Below are positions 24,883 through 33,010 of a DNA stretch of 64,000 bases, one piece after another. Positions within the stretch are counted from its first letter, which is position 1. Each line of letters opens with the position of its first letter. This DNA comes from Paenibacillus_E oryzisoli_A (GTDB taxonomy: Bacteria > Bacillota > Bacilli > Paenibacillales > NBRC-103111). Made by a program: the position numbers and the translations under genes. The stretch is from the NCBI RefSeq assembly GCF_050467285.1, contig NZ_JBCMUN010000006.1, positions 124,001 through 188,000 of the forward strand. The letters run 5' to 3'. The notes below the pieces were generated by a model. That model ran no database searches, was not told the origin of the DNA, and saw only the letters and a list, made by a program, of their open reading frames with translations.

Positions 24883-25754
24883 AGATCGTGATCACCGGTG
24901 GGGATGGACAGCTCGGTTATGATTTGAAGCGCGTACTCGGCCCTGTGCACAAGGTCATTGCGCTGAACCGCAAGCAGCTAGATGTCACGGATGAGGACGC
25001 TGTGACAAAGACGCTGCAGCAGCTTCGGCCGGATGCGGTCGTGCATGCGGCAGCCTACACGAATGTCGACCGTGCGGAGGGCGAGTCGGAAGCCGCCTAC
25101 CAAGTGAATGCGCTCGGTGCGCTCCATGTGGCGGCGGCTTGCCATATGCTGAATGCCAAGCTGGTGCATGTCAGCACGGACTATGTGTTCGACGGCGCCA
25201 AGCAGGACGCCTACTCGGAGCAGGATATGCCGAATCCGATCAATATTTACGGGCAGTCCAAGCTGCTAGGCGAAAAATTTGTCCAGCTGACGTGCAGCCA
25301 AGCGTTCATCGTGCGTACATCCTGGCTGTACGGTGCGAAAGGCGCGAATTTTGTGACGAAGGTGTTAGAGAAGGCCCGCACCACAGGCGAGCTCACCATT
25401 GTTGACGACCAATTCGGTTCGCCGACGTATTGTCTCGATCTTGCACTGCTGATCCGGGAACTGCTCAAAACGGAGCATTACGGTCTCTATCACGCCTCAA
25501 ACAGCGGCGTATGCTCGCGCTTTGAGTTTGCCCGGCGCATCCTGCACGAAGCAGGACTCCAGGGCGTCCTTCTGCATCCCTTGCCAACGGAGCAGTTGCC
25601 GGCAGTACCGGCCAAGCGGCCGATGTACAGCGCTTTTCGGCATGGAGCGATTGAACGGCACGGGCTCTCGCCGATGCGCGATTGGGAGGCGGCGCTTGCT
25701 TTCTTTATCCGGTATGACTATGACGATTCCGCTCTTCGCAAGAAAGAGGTGTGA
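24879..25754 (+). CDS. rfbD: dTDP-4-dehydrorhamnose reductase
   Basis: A 291-residue reductase for the last step of dTDP-L-rhamnose synthesis. NADPH motif GGDGQLGYDL (residues 7-16), STDYVFDG near residue 105, and the catalytic YGQSKLLGE near 128; the 'GSPTY' substrate loop follows. It corresponds to SpsK. The 3,5-epimerase (RfbC/SpsL) that should act between RfbB and RfbD is not present in this operon or elsewhere in the window, so it must be encoded elsewhere, or the product is a different 6-deoxyhexose. The next gene starts 1 base after the stop. Confidence 0.93.
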   Translation: MKIVITGGDGQLGYDLKRVLGPVHKVIALNRKQLDVTDEDAVTKTLQQLRPDAVVHAAAYTNVDRAEGESEAAYQVNALGALHVAAACHMLNAKLVHVSTDYVFDGAKQDAYSEQDMPNPINIYGQSKLLGEKFVQLTCSQAFIVRTSWLYGAKGANFVTKVLEKARTTGELTIVDDQFGSPTYCLDLALLIRELLKTEHYGLYHASNSGVCSRFEFARRILHEAGLQGVLLHPLPTEQLPAVPAKRPMYSAFRHGAIERHGLSPMRDWEAALAFFIRYDYDDSALRKKEV

Positions 25755-25755
25755 G

Positions 25756-26865
25756 ATGAAAAAGCCAAACCGTTTCACCGCAACCGCAGCGTCGGCGGCC
25801 GCCGGTCAGCATCACGGGTTCCATGACGGATTGGCGCAAGGCTACCGCATGGGCCGGTGCCAGCACGTGCTTAATACGAGCCAGCCGGCGCCATGGCCGA
25901 TGCGCGAAGTCAGCGTGCTGTTCGTCGTGCAGGGCTTCGACGGCATTGATCAGGGGATCATCGACGGCCTGCGTCAGACGGCGCGCGTCGTCTACACGAC
26001 GACGGCGGCCGACATGCTGCGTCTCGCGCAGGAGCTGCGCCCGAACCTCGTGCTCGTGATGAACGGGCTGCACGTATTTCCCGCTGAGCATCCGGCGCAC
26101 ATCGCAGCCGTGAGGCAGCTTGGCATCCGCACCGCCATCTGGTTTGCGGATGATCCGTATTTCAGCGATCAGTCGGTGGCGCTTGCGCCGCATTACGACT
26201 ACGTATTTACGCATGAAACGTCGTGCGTGCCGCTTTACCAGGGTGCGGGCTGCAGCCGGGTGTACCAATTGCCGCTGGCGTCCAACCCCGCCGTGTTTAA
26301 ACCCGTGCCGGTCAGCCCTGCGTACATGAGTGACATCTGCTTCATCGGCACGGGGTTCCCGAACCGGCTGGCGATGATCAATGCCATGACGCCTTTTTTG
26401 ATCGGCAAAAGGATAGTGCTCGCCGGCGGCCTCTGGGACCGCCTGAGCCACTATGCGCTGCTGCGGCAGGGCATCAAGCTGCACTGGGTGCCGATCGAAG
26501 AGACGGTCAAGTATTACAACGGCGCATCAATCGTGCTCAACATTCACCGACATACGCAGAACGATACCTACAATAAAAATTCCCGCGAGCTGCCGGGCTA
26601 TTCCATTAATCCGCGGACGTATGAGATTGCGGGATGCGGCGCTTTTCAGATAACCGACTCCCGCCACGAGCTCGCGCAGTTTTATACGCCGGGTCAAGAG
26701 ATCGAGACGTTCCAGCATCCGCAGGAGCTTGTGCAGAAGATGGCGCACTACCTGCAGCACAGTGAGGAACGGCAGCGCATTGCGATGAACGGGCTGCGCC
26801 GAACGCTGCTTCACCATGCGTATGCGGAGCGGCTGACGCGTCTATTGAATGTGGTTTTTAGCTGA
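25756..26865 (+). CDS. CgeB-like glycosyltransferase, copy 1
   Basis: 369 residues. The main part matches the CgeB / DUF3880 plus Glyco_trans_1_2 pattern: 'PNLVLVMNGLHVFPAEH', TAIWFADDPYF, 'YDYVFTHETSCVPLYQ', then 'DICFIGTGFPNRLAMI' and the C-terminal 'NPRTYEIAGCGAFQITDSRHEL' with 'FYTPGQEIETF'. B. subtilis CgeB is a late sporulation protein needed for the polysaccharide outer coat layer. The N terminus (residues 17-33) carries GQHHGFHDGLAQGYRMG, five glycines spaced every four residues, shared with the paralogue downstream. The start at 25756 follows GAGGTG; the longer frame overlaps rfbD. Part of the rfb operon. Confidence 0.85.
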   Translation: MKKPNRFTATAASAAAGQHHGFHDGLAQGYRMGRCQHVLNTSQPAPWPMREVSVLFVVQGFDGIDQGIIDGLRQTARVVYTTTAADMLRLAQELRPNLVLVMNGLHVFPAEHPAHIAAVRQLGIRTAIWFADDPYFSDQSVALAPHYDYVFTHETSCVPLYQGAGCSRVYQLPLASNPAVFKPVPVSPAYMSDICFIGTGFPNRLAMINAMTPFLIGKRIVLAGGLWDRLSHYALLRQGIKLHWVPIEETVKYYNGASIVLNIHRHTQNDTYNKNSRELPGYSINPRTYEIAGCGAFQITDSRHELAQFYTPGQEIETFQHPQELVQKMAHYLQHSEERQRIAMNGLRRTLLHHAYAERLTRLLNVVFS

Positions 26866-26898
26866 GCCTAGAAGGATTACCGGGAGGAGAGGAACAGG

Positions 26899-28062
26899 TT
26901 GAGAGTTCAGAAAAGTCATCACAGGGCCGGCACGCTTTCGGCAAGGCGGCAGGGGCAACGCGACGGCTACCATGCCGGTCTGATGAACGGGATTCGCATG
27001 GGGCGCTGCGAGGCGGTGCTGCAGCAGGCGGCACGCGACCGGGCGCCGAACCCGTTCTGGAACGTTCGCGTCCTGTATGTCACATCGGGCAAAAGCTACC
27101 CTTACGAGCCCATTGACATTGCAATCATTAACAGCCTGCGCCCGCTCGTGCAAGAGCTGATCATCGGCAACAACGCGAGCGATCGAATTCGAGTCGGGCA
27201 TCCCGGAGCGAGTATTGAAGCGCTGGCCGCAAAGCATCGTCCCGATGTCATACTGGTGCTCGACGGCGTCAATCTGGGACTTGACGTCGTGCAGCGGCTT
27301 CGGCAGTCGGGGATTCGAATGGCCGTATGGCTGACTGACGATCCTTATTACACCGACATTACGGCTGCTTTCGGGCAAAATTACGACTTTATTTTTACGA
27401 TGGAGATCAACTGCGTACAGTTTTATAGAGATATGGGCTGCCCGCAGGTTCATTATGTGCCGCTGGCGTTCCAACCGGAGATGTTCCGCCCGAAACCGGT
27501 GCCGGCCGGCGTGATGCGTGACATTTGCTTTATCGGTTCGGCCTACTGGAACCGGGTTGTCTGGTTCGACAAGCTGGCGCCGTTTCTCGCGAACAAGCGG
27601 GTGCTCATCTCGGGCATCTGGTGGGACCGATTGCGGCAGTATCGGCTGCTCGCTCCCCAAATTCAGCTAGGCACGTGGATGCCTCCGGATCAGACGGCCA
27701 ACTTCTATAACGGAGCCAAAATCGTCATCAACATGCACCGCGCTTCGGACGACGAGTCCTATAACAACAATAGCAGACGCATTGCGGGCGCTTCTCCGAA
27801 TCCGCGAACGTTTGAAATTTCCGGCTGCGGCGTGCTGCAGTTGACCGATGTGCGCTCGGATTTGGCGAGCTTTTACACACCGGGCTATGACATTGAGACG
27901 TATGCTTCGCCGGAAGAGCTGATGCATAAGCTCAATCATTATCTGCAGCATGAGGAGGAGCGGAACCAGATTGCGCTCCGCGGCCTGTATCGGACGATGC
28001 GCGATCATACGTATGCGAACCGATTAGTTTCAATCCTTTCCATTATATTCGGGCCGAGATAG
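26899..28062 (+). CDS. CgeB-like glycosyltransferase, copy 2
   Basis: 387 residues, a clear paralogue of the preceding gene: 'PDVILVLDGVNLGLDVV', AVWLTDDPYYTD, 'YDFIFTMEINCVQFYRDMGC', 'DICFIGSAYWNRVVWF' and 'NPRTFEISGCGVLQLTDVRSDL' align motif by motif. Residues 19-35 (GQRDGYHAGLMNGIRMG) repeat the same G-xxx-G ladder, followed in both by RC. The start is a TTG with GGGAGGAGAGG upstream. As two CgeB-type enzymes sit in tandem with a GT2 and dTDP-sugar genes, they probably add successive sugars of one spore-surface glycan; which sugars cannot be read. Confidence 0.85.
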   Translation: MRVQKSHHRAGTLSARRQGQRDGYHAGLMNGIRMGRCEAVLQQAARDRAPNPFWNVRVLYVTSGKSYPYEPIDIAIINSLRPLVQELIIGNNASDRIRVGHPGASIEALAAKHRPDVILVLDGVNLGLDVVQRLRQSGIRMAVWLTDDPYYTDITAAFGQNYDFIFTMEINCVQFYRDMGCPQVHYVPLAFQPEMFRPKPVPAGVMRDICFIGSAYWNRVVWFDKLAPFLANKRVLISGIWWDRLRQYRLLAPQIQLGTWMPPDQTANFYNGAKIVINMHRASDDESYNNNSRRIAGASPNPRTFEISGCGVLQLTDVRSDLASFYTPGYDIETYASPEELMHKLNHYLQHEEERNQIALRGLYRTMRDHTYANRLVSILSIIFGPR

Positions 28063-28095
28063 CCGCAAGTTATTTCAAGGTGAGGTGAGATCAGC

Positions 28096-28395
28096 ATGAC
28101 TGTGAAAAAAAAGCTGCGCAAGCCAGCGGTTCGCCGCAAACCGATCAAACGGGCAGGGGCGAAGCTCGCGCGTTCCAAATACAAACGTCCGAAACGAGGC
28201 CTGCTCGTTCGGAGAAATCGCCGGGCGCCGGGGGTGCGAATGCGTCCGGCCCTGCGCCGCAAGCGCCGCCCGGCTCTTAGCAGGAGCGCGCTCGCGTACA
28301 AAGCGGCGTACGATGCCGCTTTTAATCAAGGCTACCATATCGGCTTTGCGCAAGGATATACGTTCCAGAATCAGCAGCCCGCCATTTCACAGTGA
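28096..28395 (+). CDS. Small, very basic protein with C-terminal G-xxx-G motif
   Basis: 99 residues. Residues 1-65 are almost entirely Lys, Arg, Pro and Ala; the last 30 residues read AAYDAAFNQG, YHIGFAQGY and an uncharged tail. The spacing A-xxx-G-xxx-G-xxx-G (Gly79, 83, 87) matches the N-terminal motif of the two CgeB-like proteins just upstream and of the GT2 downstream. AAGGTGAGGTGAG precedes the ATG. Predicted charge is extreme, so binding to an acidic polymer (glycan, DNA or spore coat surface) is possible. I know no characterised homologue; cluster position suggests a spore coat component. Confidence 0.7.
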   Translation: MTVKKKLRKPAVRRKPIKRAGAKLARSKYKRPKRGLLVRRNRRAPGVRMRPALRRKRRPALSRSALAYKAAYDAAFNQGYHIGFAQGYTFQNQQPAISQ

Positions 28396-28576
28396 CTCTG
28401 AGCTGCTGCGGTCTTTTGCCTCGTTGCTGCGCCGTCAGCATGGGAGGAAGAGGCCGTTTTTTTGTTAACGGGGGCTGCCTGTTTTTCCTCGCGGGCGGCA
28501 GTTGCCCTTGCCACGCAGGGCGAAGCTCATACACTGTTGATAGCGGCGGCACATCATGGGGGAGGGGGTGGATCCG

Positions 28577-30064
28577 GTGAAAAAACAAGGGAAGAAGCGA
28601 ATCCCGCGAATCGATACGCAGGGGCGTCGGGGGCGTCAGCTTCGCGTGAGAAAGCCGGTTTTACGGAAGCGCACCAGCGCCATGCGGCGGATGCCTGCGC
28701 TCTCGAGCTTTCAGCGCTATTGGCGTCGCTTCGGGTATCGCGCGGGCTTCCGGGATGCACGCTCGGTGCGCACCTATCGCAAAGACTACAAGCGAGCGCT
28801 AAGCGAGCTGTGGGCGAAATGGGCCAAAGACCAACCCCCACTTATGCAGGCGGCAAAGTGCGGGGAGGCCGCCAAGGGATATGTCAGCGGATTTAGTAAG
28901 GCGATGCGCGCCCGCAGGCCCGATTGGGTGCTGCCGCCGCCGAAGCTGTCGACAGCCGCTATCGTGACCGTACCCAGTGGCAAATGCCTCAGCGTGAAAA
29001 CGCTGGAGCAGCTCAACCGGCTTCCGCTCAGCGAGCTGATTGTCATCGCACACGGTACCCTGGACCGTGCGCTCGAGAAAGCGCGCAAGACGACGAACGC
29101 GCTCGTCATCTATTCCCCTGATCCCGTCGGGGAGGAAGAAGGCCGAAACATCGGAGCTAGAATAACGCAGTCGGATATACTGCTTTTTGCGAGCGGGAAC
29201 GATGAGTCAGTGTCTGCGGAGAGGCTGGTTCCTTTCATCCAGGAGATGGAAGCTGGAGCGCCGGATATACCACAGGTGATTTCCCGTCGGGACACGCACC
29301 ATTCGGCGTCGCAAGATGTGATGGTTCCGCCTCGAACGCAGCTGACGAGCATCATTATTCCTACGTATAACGGGCTGCCGCTGCTCAAGGTGTGTGTGGC
29401 TTCCATTCGACGTCATACCGACGTGCCTTACGAGCTGATTGTTGTCGATAACGGGTCGAGTGACGGCACAGCCGCTTTTTGCATGCAGGAGAAAATCAAG
29501 CTGATCGCGGCACCGGTGAATTTGGGCTTTCCGGCAGCGTGCAATTTGGGTCTGCGGCTCGCGGAAGGCTCGGAGTTGATGCTGCTAAATAACGATACGA
29601 TCGTTACTCGAAACTGGCTGACGAACCTGCAGCGCTGCCTGCATGAGCAGCCGAATGTCGGCATGGTCGGACCGGTGACGAACTATGCCAGCGGCCGGCA
29701 ACGGATACGGGAGCGTTTTACGACAATCGTCCGAATGACGGATAAATATAATGAAGCGAATCCGCAGCGTTGGGTGGAGACGAAGCGTCTGATCGGGATG
29801 TGCCTCCTCTTTAAACGCGAAATGCTGGAGAAGATCGGCTATTTGGATGAGCGCTTTTCGCCGGGACATTTTGAAGATGACGATTACTGCTATCGGGCCA
29901 GGCTGCATGGTTACCGGCTGCTGATCGCGGGCGATTGCTTCATTTATCATAAAGGGTCGGTCAGCTTTCGGAAAAAGCCGCGCCCTCTCGTCCGCGAAAC
30001 GATTTGGCGCAACCGGCAAAAATTTATCCGCAAATGGGGCGTGGACCCGCGGAAGTTTATGTAA
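28577..30064 (+). CDS. Glycosyltransferase family 2 with basic N-terminal extension (CgeD-like)
   Basis: 495 residues in three parts. Residues 1-50 are Arg/Lys-rich and end in FGYRAGFRDA, a short form of the G-xxx-G motif of its neighbours. Residues 60-250 are a region of unknown fold with 'VPSGKCLSVKTLEQLNRLPLSELIVIAHGTLD'. From about residue 255 a GT-A domain begins: SIIIPTYNGLPLL, ELIVVDNGSSDGT, 'NLGFPAACNLGL', the LLNNDT (D-x-D-like) metal site, and 'GHFEDDDYCYRARLHGYRLL', the ED catalytic-base block. The GTG at 28577 follows a GGGGGAGGGGG; the open frame extends upstream to 28556. It probably adds sugars to the same glycan as the CgeB-like enzymes. Confidence 0.85.
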   Translation: MKKQGKKRIPRIDTQGRRGRQLRVRKPVLRKRTSAMRRMPALSSFQRYWRRFGYRAGFRDARSVRTYRKDYKRALSELWAKWAKDQPPLMQAAKCGEAAKGYVSGFSKAMRARRPDWVLPPPKLSTAAIVTVPSGKCLSVKTLEQLNRLPLSELIVIAHGTLDRALEKARKTTNALVIYSPDPVGEEEGRNIGARITQSDILLFASGNDESVSAERLVPFIQEMEAGAPDIPQVISRRDTHHSASQDVMVPPRTQLTSIIIPTYNGLPLLKVCVASIRRHTDVPYELIVVDNGSSDGTAAFCMQEKIKLIAAPVNLGFPAACNLGLRLAEGSELMLLNNDTIVTRNWLTNLQRCLHEQPNVGMVGPVTNYASGRQRIRERFTTIVRMTDKYNEANPQRWVETKRLIGMCLLFKREMLEKIGYLDERFSPGHFEDDDYCYRARLHGYRLLIAGDCFIYHKGSVSFRKKPRPLVRETIWRNRQKFIRKWGVDPRKFM

Positions 30065-30124
30065 GCAGGTATCGTTTCGCGGTGACGCGCATAACGTAAA
30101 GTGAAAAAAGGAGGCGGGAGCAGC

Positions 30125-30412
30125 ATGGAGCAGCAAATTACGACGGTTATAGCGCACATTGCGGCTTCGCATCGGGAACTGGCCGCTTTACTGGCGTCGC
30201 ACCGGCATATTTCGTCGCGGATGGCGGCGCTAGTCGGCGATTTGCCGGATTCGCATCCGGAGTTTCAAGGCCTTGGTGTGCTGCACAAGCGGTCACTGCA
30301 GCTTACGAAAAACGTGACCTCCTATGTGAGCAGCTTGGCGGAGCTTGCGGAAGAAGTGGCGAAGCGGACGGAGATTATTATGAAGGAAATGCAGGAAAGC
30401 CATGAGGAATAA
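30125..30412 (+). CDS. Small helical protein 1 of the spore-glycan locus
   Basis: 95 residues, predicted mostly helical (ITTVIAHIAASHRELAALLA, then 'SLAELAEEVAKRTEIIMKEM'), without signal or membrane segment. AAGGAGGCGGGAG precedes the ATG at 30125. It is the first of three small genes that follow the GT2 gene closely; all three begin with a helix carrying an 'LL-x-x-x-A-R/S-x-x-x-x-L' pattern, so they may be one diverged family. No known function; a coat or assembly factor is a guess from position only. Confidence 0.6.
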   Translation: MEQQITTVIAHIAASHRELAALLASHRHISSRMAALVGDLPDSHPEFQGLGVLHKRSLQLTKNVTSYVSSLAELAEEVAKRTEIIMKEMQESHEE

Positions 30413-30424
30413 GGAGGAGCAGCC

Positions 30425-30811
30425 GTGAGCAGGGAAGAGCTGTTTATGCAAATGCTGGAAGCCACAGCCCGCGTGCAGGAAGAAATCGCGCTGATGCTGG
30501 AAGCTCGTGTGGTCGAGGCGAGAAAAGCGCAGAACTGGGTGCTGCTCCATCTGACAACTGAAAATTTGGAAGGGCATGAGCATAAAATGAAACAGACCGC
30601 CGACATCCACAGCGGGATCATTGATCTGATCGACAGCTTGACGAAAATGGAGGCGGCGCTGAATCACCAACTGACGGCGCTGCTCGGGAAAAATGAGGGC
30701 GGCTCGGGCTTCGGTTTTAGCGGCGGCTTGGGTGGAGGTCTGGACGACGGTCTGGACGGCGGTCTGCTGGGGGATGGCTTCCTCTCCCTAGGCGAGGATG
30801 ATAAATCATGA
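30425..30811 (+). CDS. Small helical protein 2 with glycine-rich tail
   Basis: 128 residues: an N-terminal helical part (MLEATARVQEEIALMLEARV..., 'LIDSLTKMEAALNHQLTALL') and a tail of about 35 residues made of G, L, D and F (GGLGGGLDDGLDGGLLGDG). GTG start with AAGGAGGAG upstream, 12 bases after the previous stop, and a 4-base overlap (ATGA) with the next gene, so the three small genes form one transcription unit. The tail resembles self-associating coat or exosporium protein tails in composition only. No recognised family. Confidence 0.6.
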   Translation: MSREELFMQMLEATARVQEEIALMLEARVVEARKAQNWVLLHLTTENLEGHEHKMKQTADIHSGIIDLIDSLTKMEAALNHQLTALLGKNEGGSGFGFSGGLGGGLDDGLDGGLLGDGFLSLGEDDKS

Positions 30812-31167
30812 GCAAGCGGCGGCGAGCGCAGATCGAGCTGCACCTGCTGATCTCGCTGGCCCGCAGCCAGCGGGCGCTGAGCCGCATGCTCGAGGCGGTA
30901 GCCGATCAGGTGGAAGCCTCCGGGGAGTTGGCGAAGCATATCGGCGAAAATCTTGGCGTCATCGCGGCGCACCAGCGGGTTCTGCTGCAGCGCGTGACCG
31001 GCTTGCCGGTTCGCACGCGGTCGCAGAGCGCGCCGGGCAAGCCGTGGGTGAACGCGCAGCTTCAGCTTCCCGCTTCGCCTCGTGCGCGGCCGCAGCCTGT
31101 GCAGCAAGCGAAGCCAGTGAAGCGGGCGGAGGCAAAGCGGGAGGGGGCGGCGCGTGGGCGGCGATAG
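30808..31167 (+). CDS. Small helical protein 3 with basic, proline-rich tail
   Basis: 119 residues: two helices (IELHLLISLARSQRALSRML; 'LAKHIGENLGVIAAHQRVLLQRVTG') and a basic Pro/Ala/Lys/Arg tail ending REGAARGRR. Its ATG overlaps the stop of the preceding gene. The first helix is similar in pattern to the start of small protein 1. The opposite charges of this tail and the Asp-rich tail of protein 2 could allow them to interact; this is speculative. It is the last gene of the locus; no terminator with a T-run follows directly. Confidence 0.6.
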   Translation: MSKRRRAQIELHLLISLARSQRALSRMLEAVADQVEASGELAKHIGENLGVIAAHQRVLLQRVTGLPVRTRSQSAPGKPWVNAQLQLPASPRARPQPVQQAKPVKRAEAKREGAARGRR

Positions 31168-31497
31168 CGGTAGGCAAGAGTAGATGGAGCGACGCCGCTA
31201 GCCTGACACTGGCACTCCGCACTGTAATTGCGCCGGTACTGACACAGATGTTAACACTGGCTAGTAGAGGTGGGGATGGGACGTTTTTGGCCGTTAGAGC
31301 CGTTAGATTGGGGAACTTTCACTTGTAAAGGTCAGCGATGACCGTTAAAACTTGAAAACGGCTATTTTGGCGAAGTTTTCAAGTCTAACGGACTTTTTTG
31401 ACTGTCAATCCACTCATTATTCGGAAGATGAGCTGCTAATGGACATTTGCTTCCGTTAGTGGTTGGAGGCGGTGTTCGCCGCGTCCACCGGTCAGCC

Positions 31498-31691
31498 GAT
31501 GCTAATGCTCTCCATCATCCGCAGCCAGTTCCTCCGACGCTAATGCTCTCCATCACCCGCCAGCCAGTTCCTCCGACGCTAATGCTCTCCATCACCCGCC
31601 AGCCAGTTCCTCCGACGCTAATGCTCTCCATCATCCGCCAGCCAGTTCCTCCGATGCTAATGCGCTTCATCACCCGCCACTCGCTTCCGCT
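31498..31691. repeat. Minisatellite, five copies of a 39-base unit
   Basis: Units start at 31498, 31536, 31575, 31614 and 31653 with the consensus GACGCTAATGCTCTCCATCA then CCCGCCAGCCAGTTCCTCC. The first copy is one base short and the last is diverged. 39 is a multiple of 3, so both strands show open frames through it; neither has a ribosome binding site, and they are not taken as genes. The 330 bases before it (31168-31497) hold nothing I recognise. Confidence 0.85.
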
Positions 31692-31698
31692 CTTCCAA

Positions 31699-31886
31699 TG
31701 AACTGGAATTTCTGCTGTATATTTTCGCATTTTTGCCCAAATTGCAGAGTTGAACTGGAACTTCTCCCGTACATTTGCTCGTTTGGCAGCCTTTCTCCGA
31801 AAACTGCTGAAATGAACTGGAGGTTTTCCAGTTCAGCTGTCACGGGGGCGTATCAAGGCAAAATGAACTGGAGGTTCTCCAGTTCA
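31699..31886. repeat. TGAACTGGA-type repeats, two of them perfect palindromes
   Basis: TGAACTGGA occurs at 31699, 31753, 31813 and 31864. The last two form hairpins with TCCAGTTCA at 31813-31835 and 31864-31886. Between them lie CTGTATATTTT and CCGTACATTTG words like those at 12863 and 22780. The second hairpin lies just past the end of the fabH gene and may act as a weak terminator for it. Confidence 0.6.
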
Positions 31887-31943
31887 TGGACAAGCAAAGC
31901 AGCTTAGCTTGTTTGACTTTGCTTGTCGTCGTCTGCCTCGCCC

Positions 31944-32933
31944 TCAGCCCCAGCGCACCAGCAGCCCGGCGTGCGTCAGCCCGCCGCCGAAGCCGTACAA
32001 GAGCAGCAGGTCGCCCGGCTTCACGCGGCCGCCCTGAACGCCGAGATCCAGCGCCAGCGGGATGGAAGCGGCGGACGTGTTGCCGTAGTATTCCATGGAG
32101 GTGAGCGCTTTGCTCAGCGGCAGGCCGAGCTTTTCGCAGATGGAATCGATCATCCGCAGATTCGCGCTGTGCGGAATAAACCAATCCACGTCGCCGATGG
32201 TCAACTCGCTCTTTGCCAGCAGCCGCTCCACGCCCTGCGGCACCGTGGACACCGCGAAGCGATACACTTCGCGGCCGTTCTGGACAAGCTTGCCGTCGCC
32301 GTCGAGCGGCAAGCCGTGCAGTTGCTGCGCCAGCCCCGTGCGGTACACGTGGGCTGCGCCTCGGCCGTCGGCGCCGATGTGGTGGGCGAGGAACGCGGGC
32401 TGCGCGTCATCGCGCTCCACGATCACGGCCCCGGCGCCGTCCCCGAACAGAATACACGTCGAGCGATCCGTGTAGTCGGTGATTTTGGACAGCGTGTCGC
32501 CGCTGACCACGAGGATTTTGCGGTGCGCGCCGGCGGCGGCGAGCGCACTTGCTTGATGCAGCGCATAGGTGAAACCTGCGCAGGTGGCGTTGACGTCGTA
32601 GGCGCCGGCGGCCGTCAGGCCGAAGTGCGCCTGAACGAGGCAGGCGATCGGCGTCGACGAAAGGTCCGGCGTATGCGTGGCAGCGATGACGAGTTCGACA
32701 CCGTCGAGAGCGCCGGGGTAGCGTGCCAGCAGGTTGTCGACGGCGGCGATGCACAGATCGCTCGTATATTCGTGCTCTGCGGCGATGCGGCGTTCATGAA
32801 TGCCTGTGCGCTGCACAATCCATTCATCATTGGTTTCCACAAGCTGAGGGAGCTGTTCGTTCGTTAAAATGCGGGACGGGACGTAGGTGCCGATTCCGGT
32901 AATTCGCGCGTTCAGGGGAGCCAAAGTGGACAT
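31944..32933 (-). CDS. fabH: 3-oxoacyl-ACP synthase III
   Basis: A 329-residue KAS III, which condenses acetyl- or branched acyl-CoA with malonyl-ACP to start fatty acid synthesis. The catalytic Cys is in NATCAGFTYAL, the His in FIPHSANLRMI and the Asn in YYGNTSAASIP; 'RTGIHERRI' and the C-terminal 'LLYGFGGGLTHAGLLVRW' complete the family pattern. The ATG at 32933 has AAAAGGAG 9 bases upstream. It is not followed by fabF, so this is a stand-alone copy like B. subtilis fabHB. A perfect FapR-type operator and a consensus promoter lie just upstream. Confidence 0.95.
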   Translation of the reverse strand: MSTLAPLNARITGIGTYVPSRILTNEQLPQLVETNDEWIVQRTGIHERRIAAEHEYTSDLCIAAVDNLLARYPGALDGVELVIAATHTPDLSSTPIACLVQAHFGLTAAGAYDVNATCAGFTYALHQASALAAAGAHRKILVVSGDTLSKITDYTDRSTCILFGDGAGAVIVERDDAQPAFLAHHIGADGRGAAHVYRTGLAQQLHGLPLDGDGKLVQNGREVYRFAVSTVPQGVERLLAKSELTIGDVDWFIPHSANLRMIDSICEKLGLPLSKALTSMEYYGNTSAASIPLALDLGVQGGRVKPGDLLLLYGFGGGLTHAGLLVRWG

Positions 32934-32960
32934 GGTTCGCACTCCTTTTAGCATCAAGTA

Positions 32961-32977
32961 TTAGTACTAGGTACTAA
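32961..32977 (-). promoter_or_regulatory. FapR-type operator of fabH
   Basis: A perfect 17-base palindrome TTAGTAC-TAG-GTACTAA with AT-rich flanks, matching the known FapR box of Bacillus fatty acid genes (ATTAGTACCTAGTCTTAAT type). It lies just downstream of the -10 element, at the predicted transcription start, where a bound repressor would block initiation until malonyl-CoA rises. Confidence 0.85.
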
Positions 32978-32981
32978 ATTT

Positions 32982-33010
32982 AATGTAACGGATTGCCGAC
33001 CCGATGTCAA
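32982..33010 (-). promoter_or_regulatory. Sigma-A promoter of fabH
   Basis: On the minus strand TTGACA (33010-33005), a 17-base spacer and TACATT (32987-32982). The -35 element overlaps the last codon of the upstream AraC gene. Confidence 0.8.

Noticed and set aside
31447..31701. ORF through the 39-base minisatellite
   Set aside because: Open only because the unit is a multiple of three; no start signal and both strands are open.
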